This document shows positions 33,234-42,645 of a stretch of 64,000 nucleotides of DNA, piece after piece. How positions within the stretch are numbered: the stretch's first letter is position 1; the number at the start of each line of letters is the position of its first letter. The notes beneath the pieces are model-generated. The model was not told where the DNA came from. It did not search any database and was given only the letters and a program-made list of their open reading frames with translations. The translations under genes were made by a program, and so were the position numbers. Source of the DNA: Lederbergia sp. NSJ-179 (lineage in GTDB: Bacteria > Bacillota > Bacilli > Bacillales > Bacillaceae_C); NCBI RefSeq assembly GCF_022867885.1, contig NZ_JALIFP010000004.1, positions 124,001 to 188,000 on the forward strand, read 5' to 3'.

Positions 33234-34514
33234 TTGAAAATAAGCTCATGGGATACAAATTTAAAAATTCGGTTAACCGGAGAAACTTTATTTAATTTGT
33301 TGTATTGGATGTATTTTCCCTTTGTTACTGTCTACTTTAGTCAAGCTCTAGGAAATCATATTGCAGGAATACTTATGACAATTCCCCCTTTAATAAGTAT
33401 ATTGGGAAATATTGTTGGAGGTAACTTCGCTGATCGATTAGGACGACGATTTGTTATGCTAATAGGGGCATCTATACAAACAATTATGTTTTGTTTCTTT
33501 GCTTTATCAAATTCTCATTGGTTAAATTATTTGGCGTTTATTGGGATTGGATTAGGGGGGGCACTCTATGGTCCTGCTAGTGCCGCTATGGTGGCCGATT
33601 TAACACCTCAACAAGAAGGAAAACAAGTGTTTGCTATTTTTATTACTGCTAAAAATATTGGAGCAGTTTTAGGACCGGCTTTAGGTGCAGTCTTCTTCTT
33701 TCATTACCGAAGTGAACTGCTATGGACTTGTACAATTGTTATGCTTCTTTATTCAATTGTAATTTATTTAAAAATACATGAAACAATGCCCAACTATTCA
33801 AAACAGCAAGTTAATTTAAAATTAATTCCTAATTTGTTTAAAAAAGAGTGGAAAGGATATGGGGCGATTTTTCGTGATAAGATCTTTGTTCTATATATTT
33901 TGGGAGGGGCTTTTGCTGTAATAACTATTATGCAACTGGACTTATATTTGGCCATATATGTGAGTAAATATGTACCTTTGCAAAATCTACTTGCTTGGAA
34001 TAACTGGTCTTATTCGCTCAACAGTAATGAGATCTTAGGATGGATGCTCGGTCTAAACGGGCTCTTGTTTGTTATATTTGTTATGCCTGTTACCAAATGG
34101 CTAAAAAAATGGACTGATCGTAACGTATTTATTCTTTCAGCAATTTTAGCTGGAGTAGGTATGTTTTTGGTTGGATTAACTACAAACATATGGATACTGT
34201 TTTTACTCACAATTATCTTTACTTTTGGAGAAATCATACGTGCGCCCGTAATAGATAATTTTGTAAGTGATTATGCTCCTGAAAATGCTAGAGGAAAATA
34301 CATGGGGGCTTCGAGGTTACAGTTTACATTTGGCAGGTTTTTAGCTCCATTAACTGTATTCTTATCCGAATGGATTTCTCCAATAGGGGTATTTAGCGTA
34401 ATATTATTTTTTGCATTAATTAGTGGATTACTGTATATAAAACTTTATAAAATCTATGATTCTTCTAAAGCAGGACAAACTTCTGAAATTTCTAAATCCA
34501 GCTCATTAGATTAA
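33234..34514 (+). CDS. MFS transporter (multidrug-efflux-like)
   Basis: A 426-residue membrane protein with about 12 hydrophobic segments. GGNFADRLGRRFVML is the loop 2-3 MFS signature. GAVLGPALGAVFF resembles motif C (GxxxGPxxGG) in segment 5, found in drug:H+ antiporters. I start it at the TTG at 33234 after AAGAAGGGG, giving MKISSWDTNLKIRL. The gene is visibly more AT-rich than its neighbours and sits alone between strong hairpins, which suggests separate acquisition. The substrate is unknown. Confidence 0.85.
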   Translation: MKISSWDTNLKIRLTGETLFNLLYWMYFPFVTVYFSQALGNHIAGILMTIPPLISILGNIVGGNFADRLGRRFVMLIGASIQTIMFCFFALSNSHWLNYLAFIGIGLGGALYGPASAAMVADLTPQQEGKQVFAIFITAKNIGAVLGPALGAVFFFHYRSELLWTCTIVMLLYSIVIYLKIHETMPNYSKQQVNLKLIPNLFKKEWKGYGAIFRDKIFVLYILGGAFAVITIMQLDLYLAIYVSKYVPLQNLLAWNNWSYSLNSNEILGWMLGLNGLLFVIFVMPVTKWLKKWTDRNVFILSAILAGVGMFLVGLTTNIWILFLLTIIFTFGEIIRAPVIDNFVSDYAPENARGKYMGASRLQFTFGRFLAPLTVFLSEWISPIGVFSVILFFALISGLLYIKLYKIYDSSKAGQTSEISKSSSLD

Positions 34515-34787
34515 AAAATACTGATTGGGTATGGTTTCCTTGATGGCGTTATTGATCCAGCCTACTTGAATACTGCGGAATCCCAATCGTCCCATCAAAA
34601 AAACGTTTGTGAAACGTTCTTTTTGGGATGGGATCATCCTTTGTGCCATGCTCAATAACACAAACATACCTAACCCAGATCCAATTTGAGAAGTATGAGA
34701 AATCAGATCATCTTTCTGTAGGGAAGTGTCGATCGTAACCCATACACTGGGCAAAAAAAAGAGGACATATGTCCTTACTTTGGACAT
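34506..34787 (-). other. Uncharacterised open frame, probably not a gene
   Basis: A 93-codon frame lies between the MFS gene and oppA on the minus strand. Its first codons fall inside the 34753-34801 terminator hairpin, there is no ribosome binding site, and the product resembles nothing I recognise. It overlaps the MFS stop. It may be decayed coding sequence or chance. Confidence 0.3.
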
Positions 34788-34801
34788 CGTATCCTCTTTT
34801 A
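34753..34801. terminator. Terminator of the opp operon
   Basis: AAAGAGGA with TGTCC on one arm (34757-34773) pairs with GGACA and TCCTCTTT (34782-34799), with A- and T-tracts on both sides. It works for the minus-strand opp operon, ending 28 bases after oppA. Confidence 0.8.
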
Positions 34802-34828
34802 TAGTTCGTTTAACAACGATTGCTCTTC

Positions 34829-36670
34829 TTATTTTTTATCAACAAACGGCTTGTCTTGAGTGACAGCAATGTCATAAAGTCGTAAGTCAGATGCCGGGTC
34901 AATTGAATAATTTATTACTCGGTTATTAACTGGAATTAATGCCGCCCGGTACACCGTAGGGAACATAGGAATTTCATCTACCATAAGTTGTTGCCATTCA
35001 CTATAAATCCTTTTACGATATTCTATGTCCGCCGCTTCCTTGGAATTACCTTTAGCATATAAATCATCTGCTTTTTCACTTGTGAAACGTGTATAGTTAG
35101 CGGATGACTTACGACCGTGAATACCTTCTGGGTTTACATCCGTGCCTGTACCCCAAGCAGCTTGATAAATATCAATTTTTGGATCATCTGCTTCTAATCG
35201 GTCATAGAAGGAGTTCAACTCATGAAGTTTCCCATCTAAGAGCTCAACCTTTAGTCCTACGTTTTTCCATGATTGAATGTAGTAGTTTGCTAGTGGTTGT
35301 GCAGTATCATCACCCGACATAGAAGCAAAGTTAATGACAAGTTTTTCGCCCTCAGGAGTTTCACGGAAGCCATCACCATCTACATCTTTGTAACCAGCTT
35401 CGTCTAAAATTTTCTTTGCTTCATCTGGATCATATGTTGGTGTCTTAATTGAGTCATCATGGAAATCTTTAAAGAATGGAATGATTAGTGTTGTTGCATT
35501 CCAACGTAATCCATTGTAAAATTTCTTTCCAACTGCATCATTGTCTATCGCATACCACATAGCCCGACGTAGGTTCACATCTGACATTTTTTTATCTGGA
35601 TCCATCACGTTCTCGTCTTTTTTCTTGTCAAAATGCCCTAGTTTAAACCCTATATAGGTAAAACTGTTATCGACCTGTCCTAACCATTCCACGTTAGACA
35701 TGTCAGCAACATCTGGGAACTGGGCTGCTGGAAAACTATCGACCATATCAACCTTACCAGACTCAAGCTCTTTTATTACAGTTGATGGGCTGACAATTTT
35801 TGCCGTAACTTTATCAAGCTTTGGCTCACCCCGCCAGTAGTCCTCGTTTTTTACATAAGTAACAGATTCTCCAGGGACAATGCTTTCTACTTTATATGGT
35901 CCAATACCGATTGGGTTTTTACGAACTGCATCGGAAGCAGCCATGTCTTTTATTGGAATGTCTTTAAAAATATGTTTTGGTAATGCGTATGACCAAATTC
36001 CTCCCGTATACATGGATGGCCCTGTTTTATAATGAGTAATTTTCAACGTTTTGTCATCAACAATTTCTATACCTGAAATGCTATCTGCCTTGCCTTCATG
36101 GTATTCCTTCATACCGACAACATTTTCAAAATCCGCACCATAACGAATTCCAGCAGTGTCCTTATGACCGAGCACCTCATAGGCAAAAGCCCAGTCTTCT
36201 GCCGTAACAGGCTCTCCATCCTGCCAGTTTACACCATCTTTAATCTTTAAGGTAAATGTTAAACCATCGTCAGACACTTCATATGTTGCAGCACCATCGT
36301 TTGTGATCATGTAGTTTTCATCTGTGTCAAATAATGGTTCGTCAAACCACTTAATAAACTGAGCATCATAGGTATCTTGATAGAAATTATAGTTTAAAGT
36401 ACCTTTAAATGAAGTACCTGCTACAACACCGTAATTGAGTTCACCATTTTCAATGGCTTCACCTTGGTTTGTCTTATCCATGCTAAAATCTTCAATGGAA
36501 TAAGTGCCATCTTCACTTTTAGCATCCTTTTTTCCCGCTGTATTCTCCTTCTTATCGCCTGGCTTCTCCTTAGCATCCCCATCTGTATTATTGCCACTAC
36601 AGGCTGCCAACGCTAGTGAGAGAACAAGCATTAAAGCAAATAAACACTTACTAAAACCTAGCTTTCTCAT
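34829..36670 (-). CDS. oppA: Oligopeptide-binding lipoprotein OppA
   Basis: A 613-residue extracellular solute-binding protein of family 5. The signal peptide has the lipobox LAAC at about residue 24, followed by a charged linker rich in Asp, Lys and Gly. DGLTFTLKIKDGVNWQDGEPVTAEDWAFAYEVL is the conserved family-5 region. I start it at the ATG at 36670, which has GGGGAGG upstream; the frame is open 17 codons further. Unusually the gene is last in its operon, after oppC, separated by a 168-base gap. It binds oligopeptides for OppBCDF, though nickel or other substrates cannot be excluded in this family. Confidence 0.92.
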   Translation of the reverse strand: MRKLGFSKCLFALMLVLSLALAACSGNNTDGDAKEKPGDKKENTAGKKDAKSEDGTYSIEDFSMDKTNQGEAIENGELNYGVVAGTSFKGTLNYNFYQDTYDAQFIKWFDEPLFDTDENYMITNDGAATYEVSDDGLTFTLKIKDGVNWQDGEPVTAEDWAFAYEVLGHKDTAGIRYGADFENVVGMKEYHEGKADSISGIEIVDDKTLKITHYKTGPSMYTGGIWSYALPKHIFKDIPIKDMAASDAVRKNPIGIGPYKVESIVPGESVTYVKNEDYWRGEPKLDKVTAKIVSPSTVIKELESGKVDMVDSFPAAQFPDVADMSNVEWLGQVDNSFTYIGFKLGHFDKKKDENVMDPDKKMSDVNLRRAMWYAIDNDAVGKKFYNGLRWNATTLIIPFFKDFHDDSIKTPTYDPDEAKKILDEAGYKDVDGDGFRETPEGEKLVINFASMSGDDTAQPLANYYIQSWKNVGLKVELLDGKLHELNSFYDRLEADDPKIDIYQAAWGTGTDVNPEGIHGRKSSANYTRFTSEKADDLYAKGNSKEAADIEYRKRIYSEWQQLMVDEIPMFPTVYRAALIPVNNRVINYSIDPASDLRLYDIAVTQDKPFVDKK

Positions 36671-36838
36671 CCTTACTACCTCCCCTTTTTTAACCAAATG
36701 GTCATTTGTTGACTTAAACAATATACGTTAAGCCATTTTATACTCAACATCAATATAGATGTAGGTAATTAATTCATTATAATATAGTGTTTCCTTCCTA
36801 CGCCTCACCTCCTAAAAGTATTTCAAATTGTCATTTAC

Positions 36839-37744
36839 TTAACCTCTTCTTTGTCTAGCATCGGTTGCGCGTTTCAATGCCTGACCAACATTGTTGATAC
36901 TTAGCATTAATAGTAGAATTAAGATAGATGCAGGAACCCAAACCCACCACCTATATTCTAGTGTTTGAGGGTTAGTTGCATAACTTAATAATGTTCCAAG
37001 ACTTGGAGTGTCTTCAGGAAATCCAAACCCTAGAAAGGATAGTCCAGATTCCAAGCCAATATTTGCTGCAAAATTTAACGTCATTGTCACAATAATGAGT
37101 GAACTACAATTGGGCAAAAGATGCTTGAAAATAATTTTAATATTAGATGTACCCAATGTTTTAGATGCTTGTATATAATCAAGCTCCTTTTCCTGTAAAG
37201 CTTTAGACCTGATCAGACGTGCAATCCCCATCCATAAAAATGCTGTCATTATAAGGGAAAAATTCACTACGCTATATTTTGGAACAATCGCTACAAATAC
37301 GATGACAATCATTGTAAATGGTAAGATTAGGAAAAAATCTAAAATTCGCATCATCATATTATCGATTTGGCCACCAAAGTATCCCGAAACTAATCCGAAT
37401 ACAATGCCAATGATTCCCGTCATAGCAGTTACGAGAATGGCTATCGAAAGTGAATTTCTTGTACCGATGATGAGCTGTCCAAATATGTCACGCCCCCCGT
37501 AATCCGTACCTAAAATGAATTCACTTGATGGTGGTTCGTGTATAGCAAGTAGATCCACTTTTACAATTTCATCTTGGTTAAGCACCAAGGATATCCCAAA
37601 TACAAATAATATGATTAAAATCAAAAATATTAATGAAACAAGCGCCAATTTATCTCGAACAAGCTCACGCCACATAACATTCAAACCAGATGGGCTTTTA
37701 ATTTCATTTGTTTGTACTTCCGCATTTGCTGTATTCGTCTCCAT
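36839..37744 (-). CDS. oppC: Oligopeptide ABC transporter permease OppC
   Basis: A 301-residue permease with six predicted membrane helices. It has the OppC N-terminal extension and FILGTDYGGRDIFGQLIIGTRNSL (conserved GTDxxGRD segment) after the first helix. The coupling loop is YIQASKTLGTSNIKIIFKHLLPN. It follows oppB by 27 bases and should be cotranslated with it. With OppB it forms the peptide channel. Confidence 0.93.
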   Translation of the reverse strand: METNTANAEVQTNEIKSPSGLNVMWRELVRDKLALVSLIFLILIILFVFGISLVLNQDEIVKVDLLAIHEPPSSEFILGTDYGGRDIFGQLIIGTRNSLSIAILVTAMTGIIGIVFGLVSGYFGGQIDNMMMRILDFFLILPFTMIVIVFVAIVPKYSVVNFSLIMTAFLWMGIARLIRSKALQEKELDYIQASKTLGTSNIKIIFKHLLPNCSSLIIVTMTLNFAANIGLESGLSFLGFGFPEDTPSLGTLLSYATNPQTLEYRWWVWVPASILILLLMLSINNVGQALKRATDARQRRG

Positions 37745-37771
37745 ATCCTCACCTCACTGTTTGCCAATTAT

Positions 37772-38734
37772 TTATTTAATACGAATACGTGGATCCACCA
37801 GACTTAATATAATATCTGATAGTAGCGCTCCAATTATGGATGCAAACCCAAATAATAGAGTAGTCGCTGTTACGACACTATAATCACGCAGCGTTATCGA
37901 TTCCACTAACAGCTGACCCATGCCTGGATACCCAAAGATGTTCTCAATAAAAATGGATCCTCCTATTAAACCAGTAATCTCAAAACCCAAAAATGCAGCA
38001 ATTGGTAAAAGTGAGTTACGAAAAATGTGTTGATTGTATACTCTTGTTTCTGAAGCTCCTTTCGCTCTGGCCGTTATAATAAAATCTTTTTGTTTTGTAT
38101 CTACAATTTCGTTTCGTAAATACTGAATCGTACTATATGTTGTGATAAGTGCCATAGACAGTGATGGCAATAGTAAATGGTAGAATTTACTTAGCACATA
38201 ATCAATACCTCCGGGTTCTACCCCAGGGGCAACACTGCCACTTGTTGGGAATAATTCTAACTTAAACCCAAAAAACCAAAGCATGACAAGCGCAAAAATA
38301 AATAATGGTGTTGCAAAGGATATATAGGTGTAGCCGGTAATCAATTGGTCTCGAAATGTATCGTTAAATCGCCCACTTGTTATCCCTAAGGGAATAGCGA
38401 TTAAATAAGTCAGAATTAATGTTACAACAGACAACCAAAAGGAATTAGCAATTCTTTCCCCTAATAGTTCCGTAACCGGCATTTTAAATTGGTAGGATTC
38501 TCCAAAGTCCCCCTGCAATATGTTCCCTATCCATCTGCCATACTGCTGATACCATGGATCATTCCACCCCAATTGCTCGCGGAGTTCTGCTATTCTGTTT
38601 GGATCAACATCAGGTCCAGCCTTTCCGGATAATGCATCACCCGGCATCGCTTTTGCTAATACAAAGATAAAAATACTAAGCACAATTAGTTGAGGAATCA
38701 TTATTAAAATTCGACGCAGTGAAAATTTCCACAT
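37772..38734 (-). CDS. oppB: Oligopeptide ABC transporter permease OppB
   Basis: A 320-residue permease with six membrane helices. It begins MWKFSLRRILIMIPQLIVLS, includes the periplasmic LGWNDPWYQQYGRWIGNILQGDFGESY region and the coupling loop FIITARAKGASETRVYNQHIFRNSL, all typical of OppB/DppB. It lies 4 bases after oppF and is followed closely by oppC. Confidence 0.93.
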   Translation of the reverse strand: MWKFSLRRILIMIPQLIVLSIFIFVLAKAMPGDALSGKAGPDVDPNRIAELREQLGWNDPWYQQYGRWIGNILQGDFGESYQFKMPVTELLGERIANSFWLSVVTLILTYLIAIPLGITSGRFNDTFRDQLITGYTYISFATPLFIFALVMLWFFGFKLELFPTSGSVAPGVEPGGIDYVLSKFYHLLLPSLSMALITTYSTIQYLRNEIVDTKQKDFIITARAKGASETRVYNQHIFRNSLLPIAAFLGFEITGLIGGSIFIENIFGYPGMGQLLVESITLRDYSVVTATTLLFGFASIIGALLSDIILSLVDPRIRIK

Positions 38735-38738
38735 ATTA

Positions 38739-39674
38739 TCAACCCTTCTCTGGCAAGGCCACCAAATGTGACTCTGAAACTTGCTGCAATTTATATGCTA
38801 GGCCTTCTTCATCAAAATAATCTTTATACGATTGTTCATACTCCGCACTTACTTCCTGACGGAACTTTAATAGTTCTTCACGTCTTTTCGGATCTATATC
38901 CGGTATCGCCGCTACTAATCGTTTCGTATAAATATGCAGAGGGTTATTGAATATCTCCTGTGTTTGCCCTTCCTCTACAAATCGTCCTTTATACATAACC
39001 CCTATTTGATCAGACACATGTCGAATAACTCCTAAATCATGGCTTACAAACAGATAGGTAAGATCAAGTTCTTTTTGTATTTCTTGCATGAAATTTAGAA
39101 CCTGCGCTTGAACAGAAACATCCAATGCTGATACAGGTTCGTCCGCTATAATTAGCTTTGGCTTTAGAGCAATCGCCCTAGCAACCCCTATCCGTTGCCG
39201 TTGTCCACCCGAAAATTGGTGCGGATATTTAAGCATGCTCTCAGGACTTAACCCTACAAGTTCTAAAAGTTCCCTTACCCGCTTTTTCTCTTCGGCTTTT
39301 GATAAGTTTTCAAAATTACGAATCGGCTCAGCTATTATATCCAATACTCGTTTCTTAGGATTTAACGAAGAATAAGGATCCTGAAAAATCATTTGAATAT
39401 CCTTACGTACAGTTGATTTTGCTTTTCTTAAACTATTGGTTATATCCTTACCCTCGAACGTAATTTTTCCAGATGTAATATGATTCAGTCCAATGATAGC
39501 TCGTCCCGTTGTTGTTTTGCCTGAACCTGATTCACCAACAAGACCGTACGTCTTCCCTTTTTCGAGGTTTAAAGAAACACCGTCAACCGCCTTGACATGC
39601 CCAACTGTCCGCCCGAAAATTCCACCTTTAATCGGAAAATGCACTTTCAGGTTTTCAACTTTAAGAAATGTCAT
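38739..39674 (-). CDS. oppF: Oligopeptide ABC transporter ATPase OppF
   Basis: A 311-residue ATPase. Walker A is [14 protein letters not shown], the signature [14 protein letters not shown], and Walker [13 protein letters not shown]. The C-terminal oligopeptide/dipeptide extension ([14 protein letters not shown]) is shorter than in OppD. I start it at the ATG at 39674 ([14 protein letters not shown]), which overlaps the oppD stop by 14 bases. It pairs with OppD to energise uptake. No Fe-S cysteine cluster was seen in its tail. Confidence 0.92.
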   Translation of the reverse strand: MTFLKVENLKVHFPIKGGIFGRTVGHVKAVDGVSLNLEKGKTYGLVGESGSGKTTTGRAIIGLNHITSGKITFEGKDITNSLRKAKSTVRKDIQMIFQDPYSSLNPKKRVLDIIAEPIRNFENLSKAEEKKRVRELLELVGLSPESMLKYPHQFSGGQRQRIGVARAIALKPKLIIADEPVSALDVSVQAQVLNFMQEIQKELDLTYLFVSHDLGVIRHVSDQIGVMYKGRFVEEGQTQEIFNNPLHIYTKRLVAAIPDIDPKRREELLKFRQEVSAEYEQSYKDYFDEEGLAYKLQQVSESHLVALPEKG

Positions 39675-40677
39675 GACGTTGTTCCTCCTTGGTTTCATCA
39701 GGGAAATGAAAATGCTTGTAACAGGTACAGCGCACTAAGTGCCCAGGTGATACCTCATGCAAAACAGGATTTTCTTCATGCTCTGATTGGTCGATCCATG
39801 GGATCCTTGAACTAAAACGACAGCCTTGACGTGGAAGGTTTTGCAATGACGGCACAATTCCCTGAATAACATGTAGTTTTGATTGATCCTTCTCTGCATT
39901 GGGTACTGAGTTTAATAAAGATCTAGTATATGGATGAAGCGGACTTTCAAATAGTGTATTAACATCAGCGATTTCAACGATCTGACCTGCATACATTACC
40001 GCTACCCTGTCTGCCATTTCTGCCACAACACCTAGGTCATGCGTGATTAATATAATTCCTGCATTCATATCGTTTTTTAAGTCTGTAAGTAAATCTAGAA
40101 TTTGAGATTGTATCGTTGCATCCAGCGCCGTAGTCGGTTCGTCCGCGATTAGGATTTCCGGCTCATTTGCGATAGCGATAGCAATGATAACTCGTTGTCT
40201 CATTCCACCTGATAATTCATGTGGAAATTGGTTATACGTATGTTCGGGCCGTGGTATCCCCACTTTATTCAGTAATTCAATTACTTTTTCTTTCCGTTTG
40301 GATTTTGAAAGCATTCGATCATGTAAAAAGATCACTTCTCCAATCTGGTCCCCTATAATCATCAGTGGATTCAGTGCAGTTAGTGGATCTTGGAAAATCA
40401 TCCCCATATTCTTTCCGCGCAGTTTGTTCATCTTAGTGCTAGAAATATTTGCAATATCATAGTCCCGATATAGAATGTTCCCCTCAATTTTCGCCCTAGT
40501 ATGAAGCCCCATAATCGAAAAAGCAAGTGCACTTTTTCCACATCCTGATTCACCGACAATTGCCAGTACTTCATTCTTATTTAATGTTAAAGACACATCG
40601 TCTACAGCTGCGTAATAATTATCCTTTATCCGAAATTTTGTTTTCAGATTTTTGATTTGCAATAAATGTTCTGTCAA
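39661..40677 (-). CDS. oppD: Oligopeptide ABC transporter ATPase OppD
   Basis: A 338-residue ATPase and first gene of the opp operon. Walker A is [13 protein letters not shown], the signature [13 protein letters not shown], and Walker [13 protein letters not shown]. The C-terminal extension has the Cys spacing GCRFSSRIP...RCTCYKHF near residues 285-325, consistent with the Fe-S-type Cys motif often seen in OppD/DppD tails. Transcription comes from the long AT-rich region upstream. A run of GGGG precedes the start (TTAACCCCCC on the plus strand). Confidence 0.92.
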   Translation of the reverse strand: MTEHLLQIKNLKTKFRIKDNYYAAVDDVSLTLNKNEVLAIVGESGCGKSALAFSIMGLHTRAKIEGNILYRDYDIANISSTKMNKLRGKNMGMIFQDPLTALNPLMIIGDQIGEVIFLHDRMLSKSKRKEKVIELLNKVGIPRPEHTYNQFPHELSGGMRQRVIIAIAIANEPEILIADEPTTALDATIQSQILDLLTDLKNDMNAGIILITHDLGVVAEMADRVAVMYAGQIVEIADVNTLFESPLHPYTRSLLNSVPNAEKDQSKLHVIQGIVPSLQNLPRQGCRFSSRIPWIDQSEHEENPVLHEVSPGHLVRCTCYKHFHFPDETKEEQRHDIS

Positions 40678-41321
40678 ATTAACCCCCCCATTGGTTTCTA
40701 TTAAAGACTATGGATAATTTTCCTAGTCCTTTATCTTCCTGTTTAAATATTCAAACAATTAGTCTTTAATTAAGTGAAATATGTGGTTGTGCATTATTTT
40801 GTAATAATTTTGTAATATACTGCCGATTTTTTAAATTATATATTATATTCTAATTCACGACAAGAATTTTTGTTTTTCCTGACTTTTACATCTAAAACAA
40901 ACAAAAAATCCTTGAATAATAGAGATATTTGTAAAACCATTGTAATGTAAGTTTTTTACTGCAGTACATTCCACATACACCTTTAGCGTTTATTCACTCC
41001 AATCAATAAATTCAGACAACTTAAAGTAAGTCTTTTGAAATAGTATATTAAAATATTCTTTCAAGGTTTATAATATGTATTTTATAATAGAATTGAAAGC
41101 AATACAATAGCTTTTTTAGTTCCTAAATTTTTCCGTGCTTGATCAGTTAAAAGCGGTTTAGCTTTAAAGTGGTAAAGTGTCGGGATATCGTTTTATGAAA
41201 TTTCTATCTTTATTTAGATACCTCGTATCGGTCGAATTCTGTATATTTATAAAATAAAATGTATTTATCTAGGGGATTATATTATATTAATATATCTAAA
41301 CAGGCATGTCGGCATAGTAAA
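40678..41321. other. AT-rich intergenic region upstream of the opp operon
   Basis: This roughly 640-bp stretch holds no ORF, repeat or RNA that I can support. It is very AT-rich (many TATA- and TTTA-type stretches), so single promoter calls would be arbitrary. It presumably contains the opp promoter and nutritional regulation such as CodY or ScoC sites, which cannot be resolved by eye. Confidence 0.4.
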
Positions 41322-41366
41322 AAAAGAAAGAGGGGAGAATTGGTTTTTTACCGATTCTCCCCCATA
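41322..41366 (-). terminator. Terminator of the small membrane protein gene
   Basis: On the plus strand GGGGAGAATTGGT and ACCGATTCTCCCC form a 13-bp stem with one G-U, loop TTTTTT. On the minus strand it is followed by TCTTTCTTTTTTTAC, a proper T-run for the gene at 41377-41520. Confidence 0.85.
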
Positions 41367-41376
41367 TTATTCCTTG

Positions 41377-41520
41377 CTATCCTGCTCGCCCTCTGAAAAG
41401 ATTCACGATAAAAATAATGACAGCGACAACAAGTAAGATGTGAATAAGGGCGCCGCCGACTTTCGTAACCAGTCCTAGGATCCATAGCACAAGCAAAAGA
41501 CCAATAATTGTCCAAAGCAT
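41377..41520 (-). CDS. Small hydrophobic membrane protein, lmo0937 family
   Basis: A 47-residue protein: MLWTIIGLLLVLWILGLVTK, then VGGALIHILLVVAVIIFIVNLFRG ending in RAG. It matches the lmo0937-type family of two-helix membrane proteins found in many Firmicutes, often stress-induced. The function is unknown. AAAGGAG lies 6 nt before the ATG, and a strong terminator follows. This gene is easily missed because of its size. Confidence 0.87.
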   Translation of the reverse strand: MLWTIIGLLLVLWILGLVTKVGGALIHILLVVAVIIFIVNLFRGRAG

Positions 41521-41640
41521 TGGAAAACTCCTTTCCATTTATGTCTTTCTACATAATGTATCCATGTCCTTGTCATTAAAAACCTTGTTATTGAAACGGA
41601 AGAAGTAACGAATTGTTTTTGTATAACAATATAAATTCAA

Positions 41641-41780
41641 CAAATAATAAAGTGAAACTTTATTCAGTGAGGTTTTTCTCCTCTCTCACTGATGAGAAGA
41701 TCAAAGGCTACATTCGCGACGTCCTGTCGCAACTCTTTTGTGGCCAACATCGTGTTGGCCCGAACGAATCGGGGATTTAC
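41641..41780. repeat. Intergenic stem-loop repeat element
   Basis: TCAGTGAG (41664-41671) pairs with CTCACTGA (41685-41692). Then GCGAC-GTCCT-GTCGC (41716-41730) forms a perfect hairpin, and GGCCAAC and GTTGGCC (41744-41761) form another. The GTCCT hairpin recurs, in reverse complement and with compensating base pairs, at 49646-49660. There is no ORF. Confidence 0.6.
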
Positions 41781-41879
41781 TTGTAGTTGATCCTCCACTC
41801 GCAATTCTTGTTTTTTCTCGAATACTTGAAGTGGGGGGCTTACTGTCAGCTAATAAACGGGAATGGAGGTGTGAAAAAG

Positions 41880-42479
41880 ATGCAATTAGCTTCTCATGAA
41901 CTGTTTAATTTAAAGGAATTGATTGCAAGTTGCTATAATACAGTAACTTGTATGGGGAATTTTATTCAGCAAGCACAGGACCCAGAATTGAAATCGATGT
42001 TGGAAAAACACTACCCGAAACATATTGAAGACTACAATATGAAGGTGAAGTTTGTTCAACAACCGAACACACCAGATTTCGAGCAATTTCAGCCAGATGA
42101 ATTGATGCCAAAGCTGAATAATTTTACACAGGCGCCAATGATGCAACCGGCCAATGCACCAAGATTGGACGCAGTGACTCATAATGACCGGGAGATCGCC
42201 TTAGCTTATTTGCTTAATCAAAAAGCAGCGGCTAAAGATTATGCGGCTTCAGCAGTAGAATGTGCGAATCCACAATTAAGGACATTTTTGGAAAATGCCT
42301 TTCTCAACAGCAGCCATCATAGTTATGAAATTTGGCAATATATGACGGAGAAAGGGTATTATCCATTGACAGCGGCACAACAGGGGGATATCCAAGCCAT
42401 CGGCGGGATGTATCAGGAGGTTCAACAATATCCGTTTCGACCAGATTCATCCTTTGATCAGCAGCAACCATTACAGTAA
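41880..42479 (+). CDS. CotF-like spore coat protein (two-domain)
   Basis: A 199-residue protein with two ferritin-like helical repeats, as in the CotF/coat-F family. The first is around HELFNLKELIASCYNTVTCMGNFIQQAQDPELKSMLEKHY, the second around HNDREIALAYLLNQKAAAKDYAASAVECANPQLRTFLENAF and HSYEIWQYMTEKGYYP. I start it at the ATG at 41880 after GGAGGTG; the frame is open 31 codons further but without a site. Expected to be a coat component made in the mother cell. A terminator follows at 42491. Confidence 0.87.
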   Translation: MQLASHELFNLKELIASCYNTVTCMGNFIQQAQDPELKSMLEKHYPKHIEDYNMKVKFVQQPNTPDFEQFQPDELMPKLNNFTQAPMMQPANAPRLDAVTHNDREIALAYLLNQKAAAKDYAASAVECANPQLRTFLENAFLNSSHHSYEIWQYMTEKGYYPLTAAQQGDIQAIGGMYQEVQQYPFRPDSSFDQQQPLQ

Positions 42480-42488
42480 CAGAATCAA

Positions 42489-42521
42489 ACGGCTCCTACG
42501 ACTTTCTTAGCGGGAGCCTGT
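42489..42521 (+). terminator. Terminator of the CotF-like gene
   Basis: GGCTCC (42491-42496) pairs with GGAGCC (42513-42518), extended by C-G at the loop side, followed by TGTTTG. Confidence 0.65.
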
Positions 42522-42527
42522 TTGTAT

Positions 42528-42640
42528 GAGCGGAGGACGGTTGTATAGGGGCGACAAGCAAATGTTCCTGAACCAAGGAAGGGCGATTTTTCCTTCATAG
42601 GTTCAGAGTTATTTGACCTCGAGCCCCTACCGTCCGCAGC
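42528..42640. repeat. Large inverted-repeat element
   Basis: GCGGAGGACGGT (42530-42541) and AGGGGC (42547-42552) are complementary to GCCCCT and ACCGTCCGC (42623-42637). Inside are TTCCTGAACC and GGTTCAG arms, plus AAGGAAG/CTTCCTT-like arms, giving a cloverleaf-like fold. The segment GACAAGCAAATGTTC is the reverse complement of a segment at about 49729-49743, so this belongs to a dispersed intergenic repeat family. Confidence 0.65.
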
Positions 42641-42645
42641 TAGCC

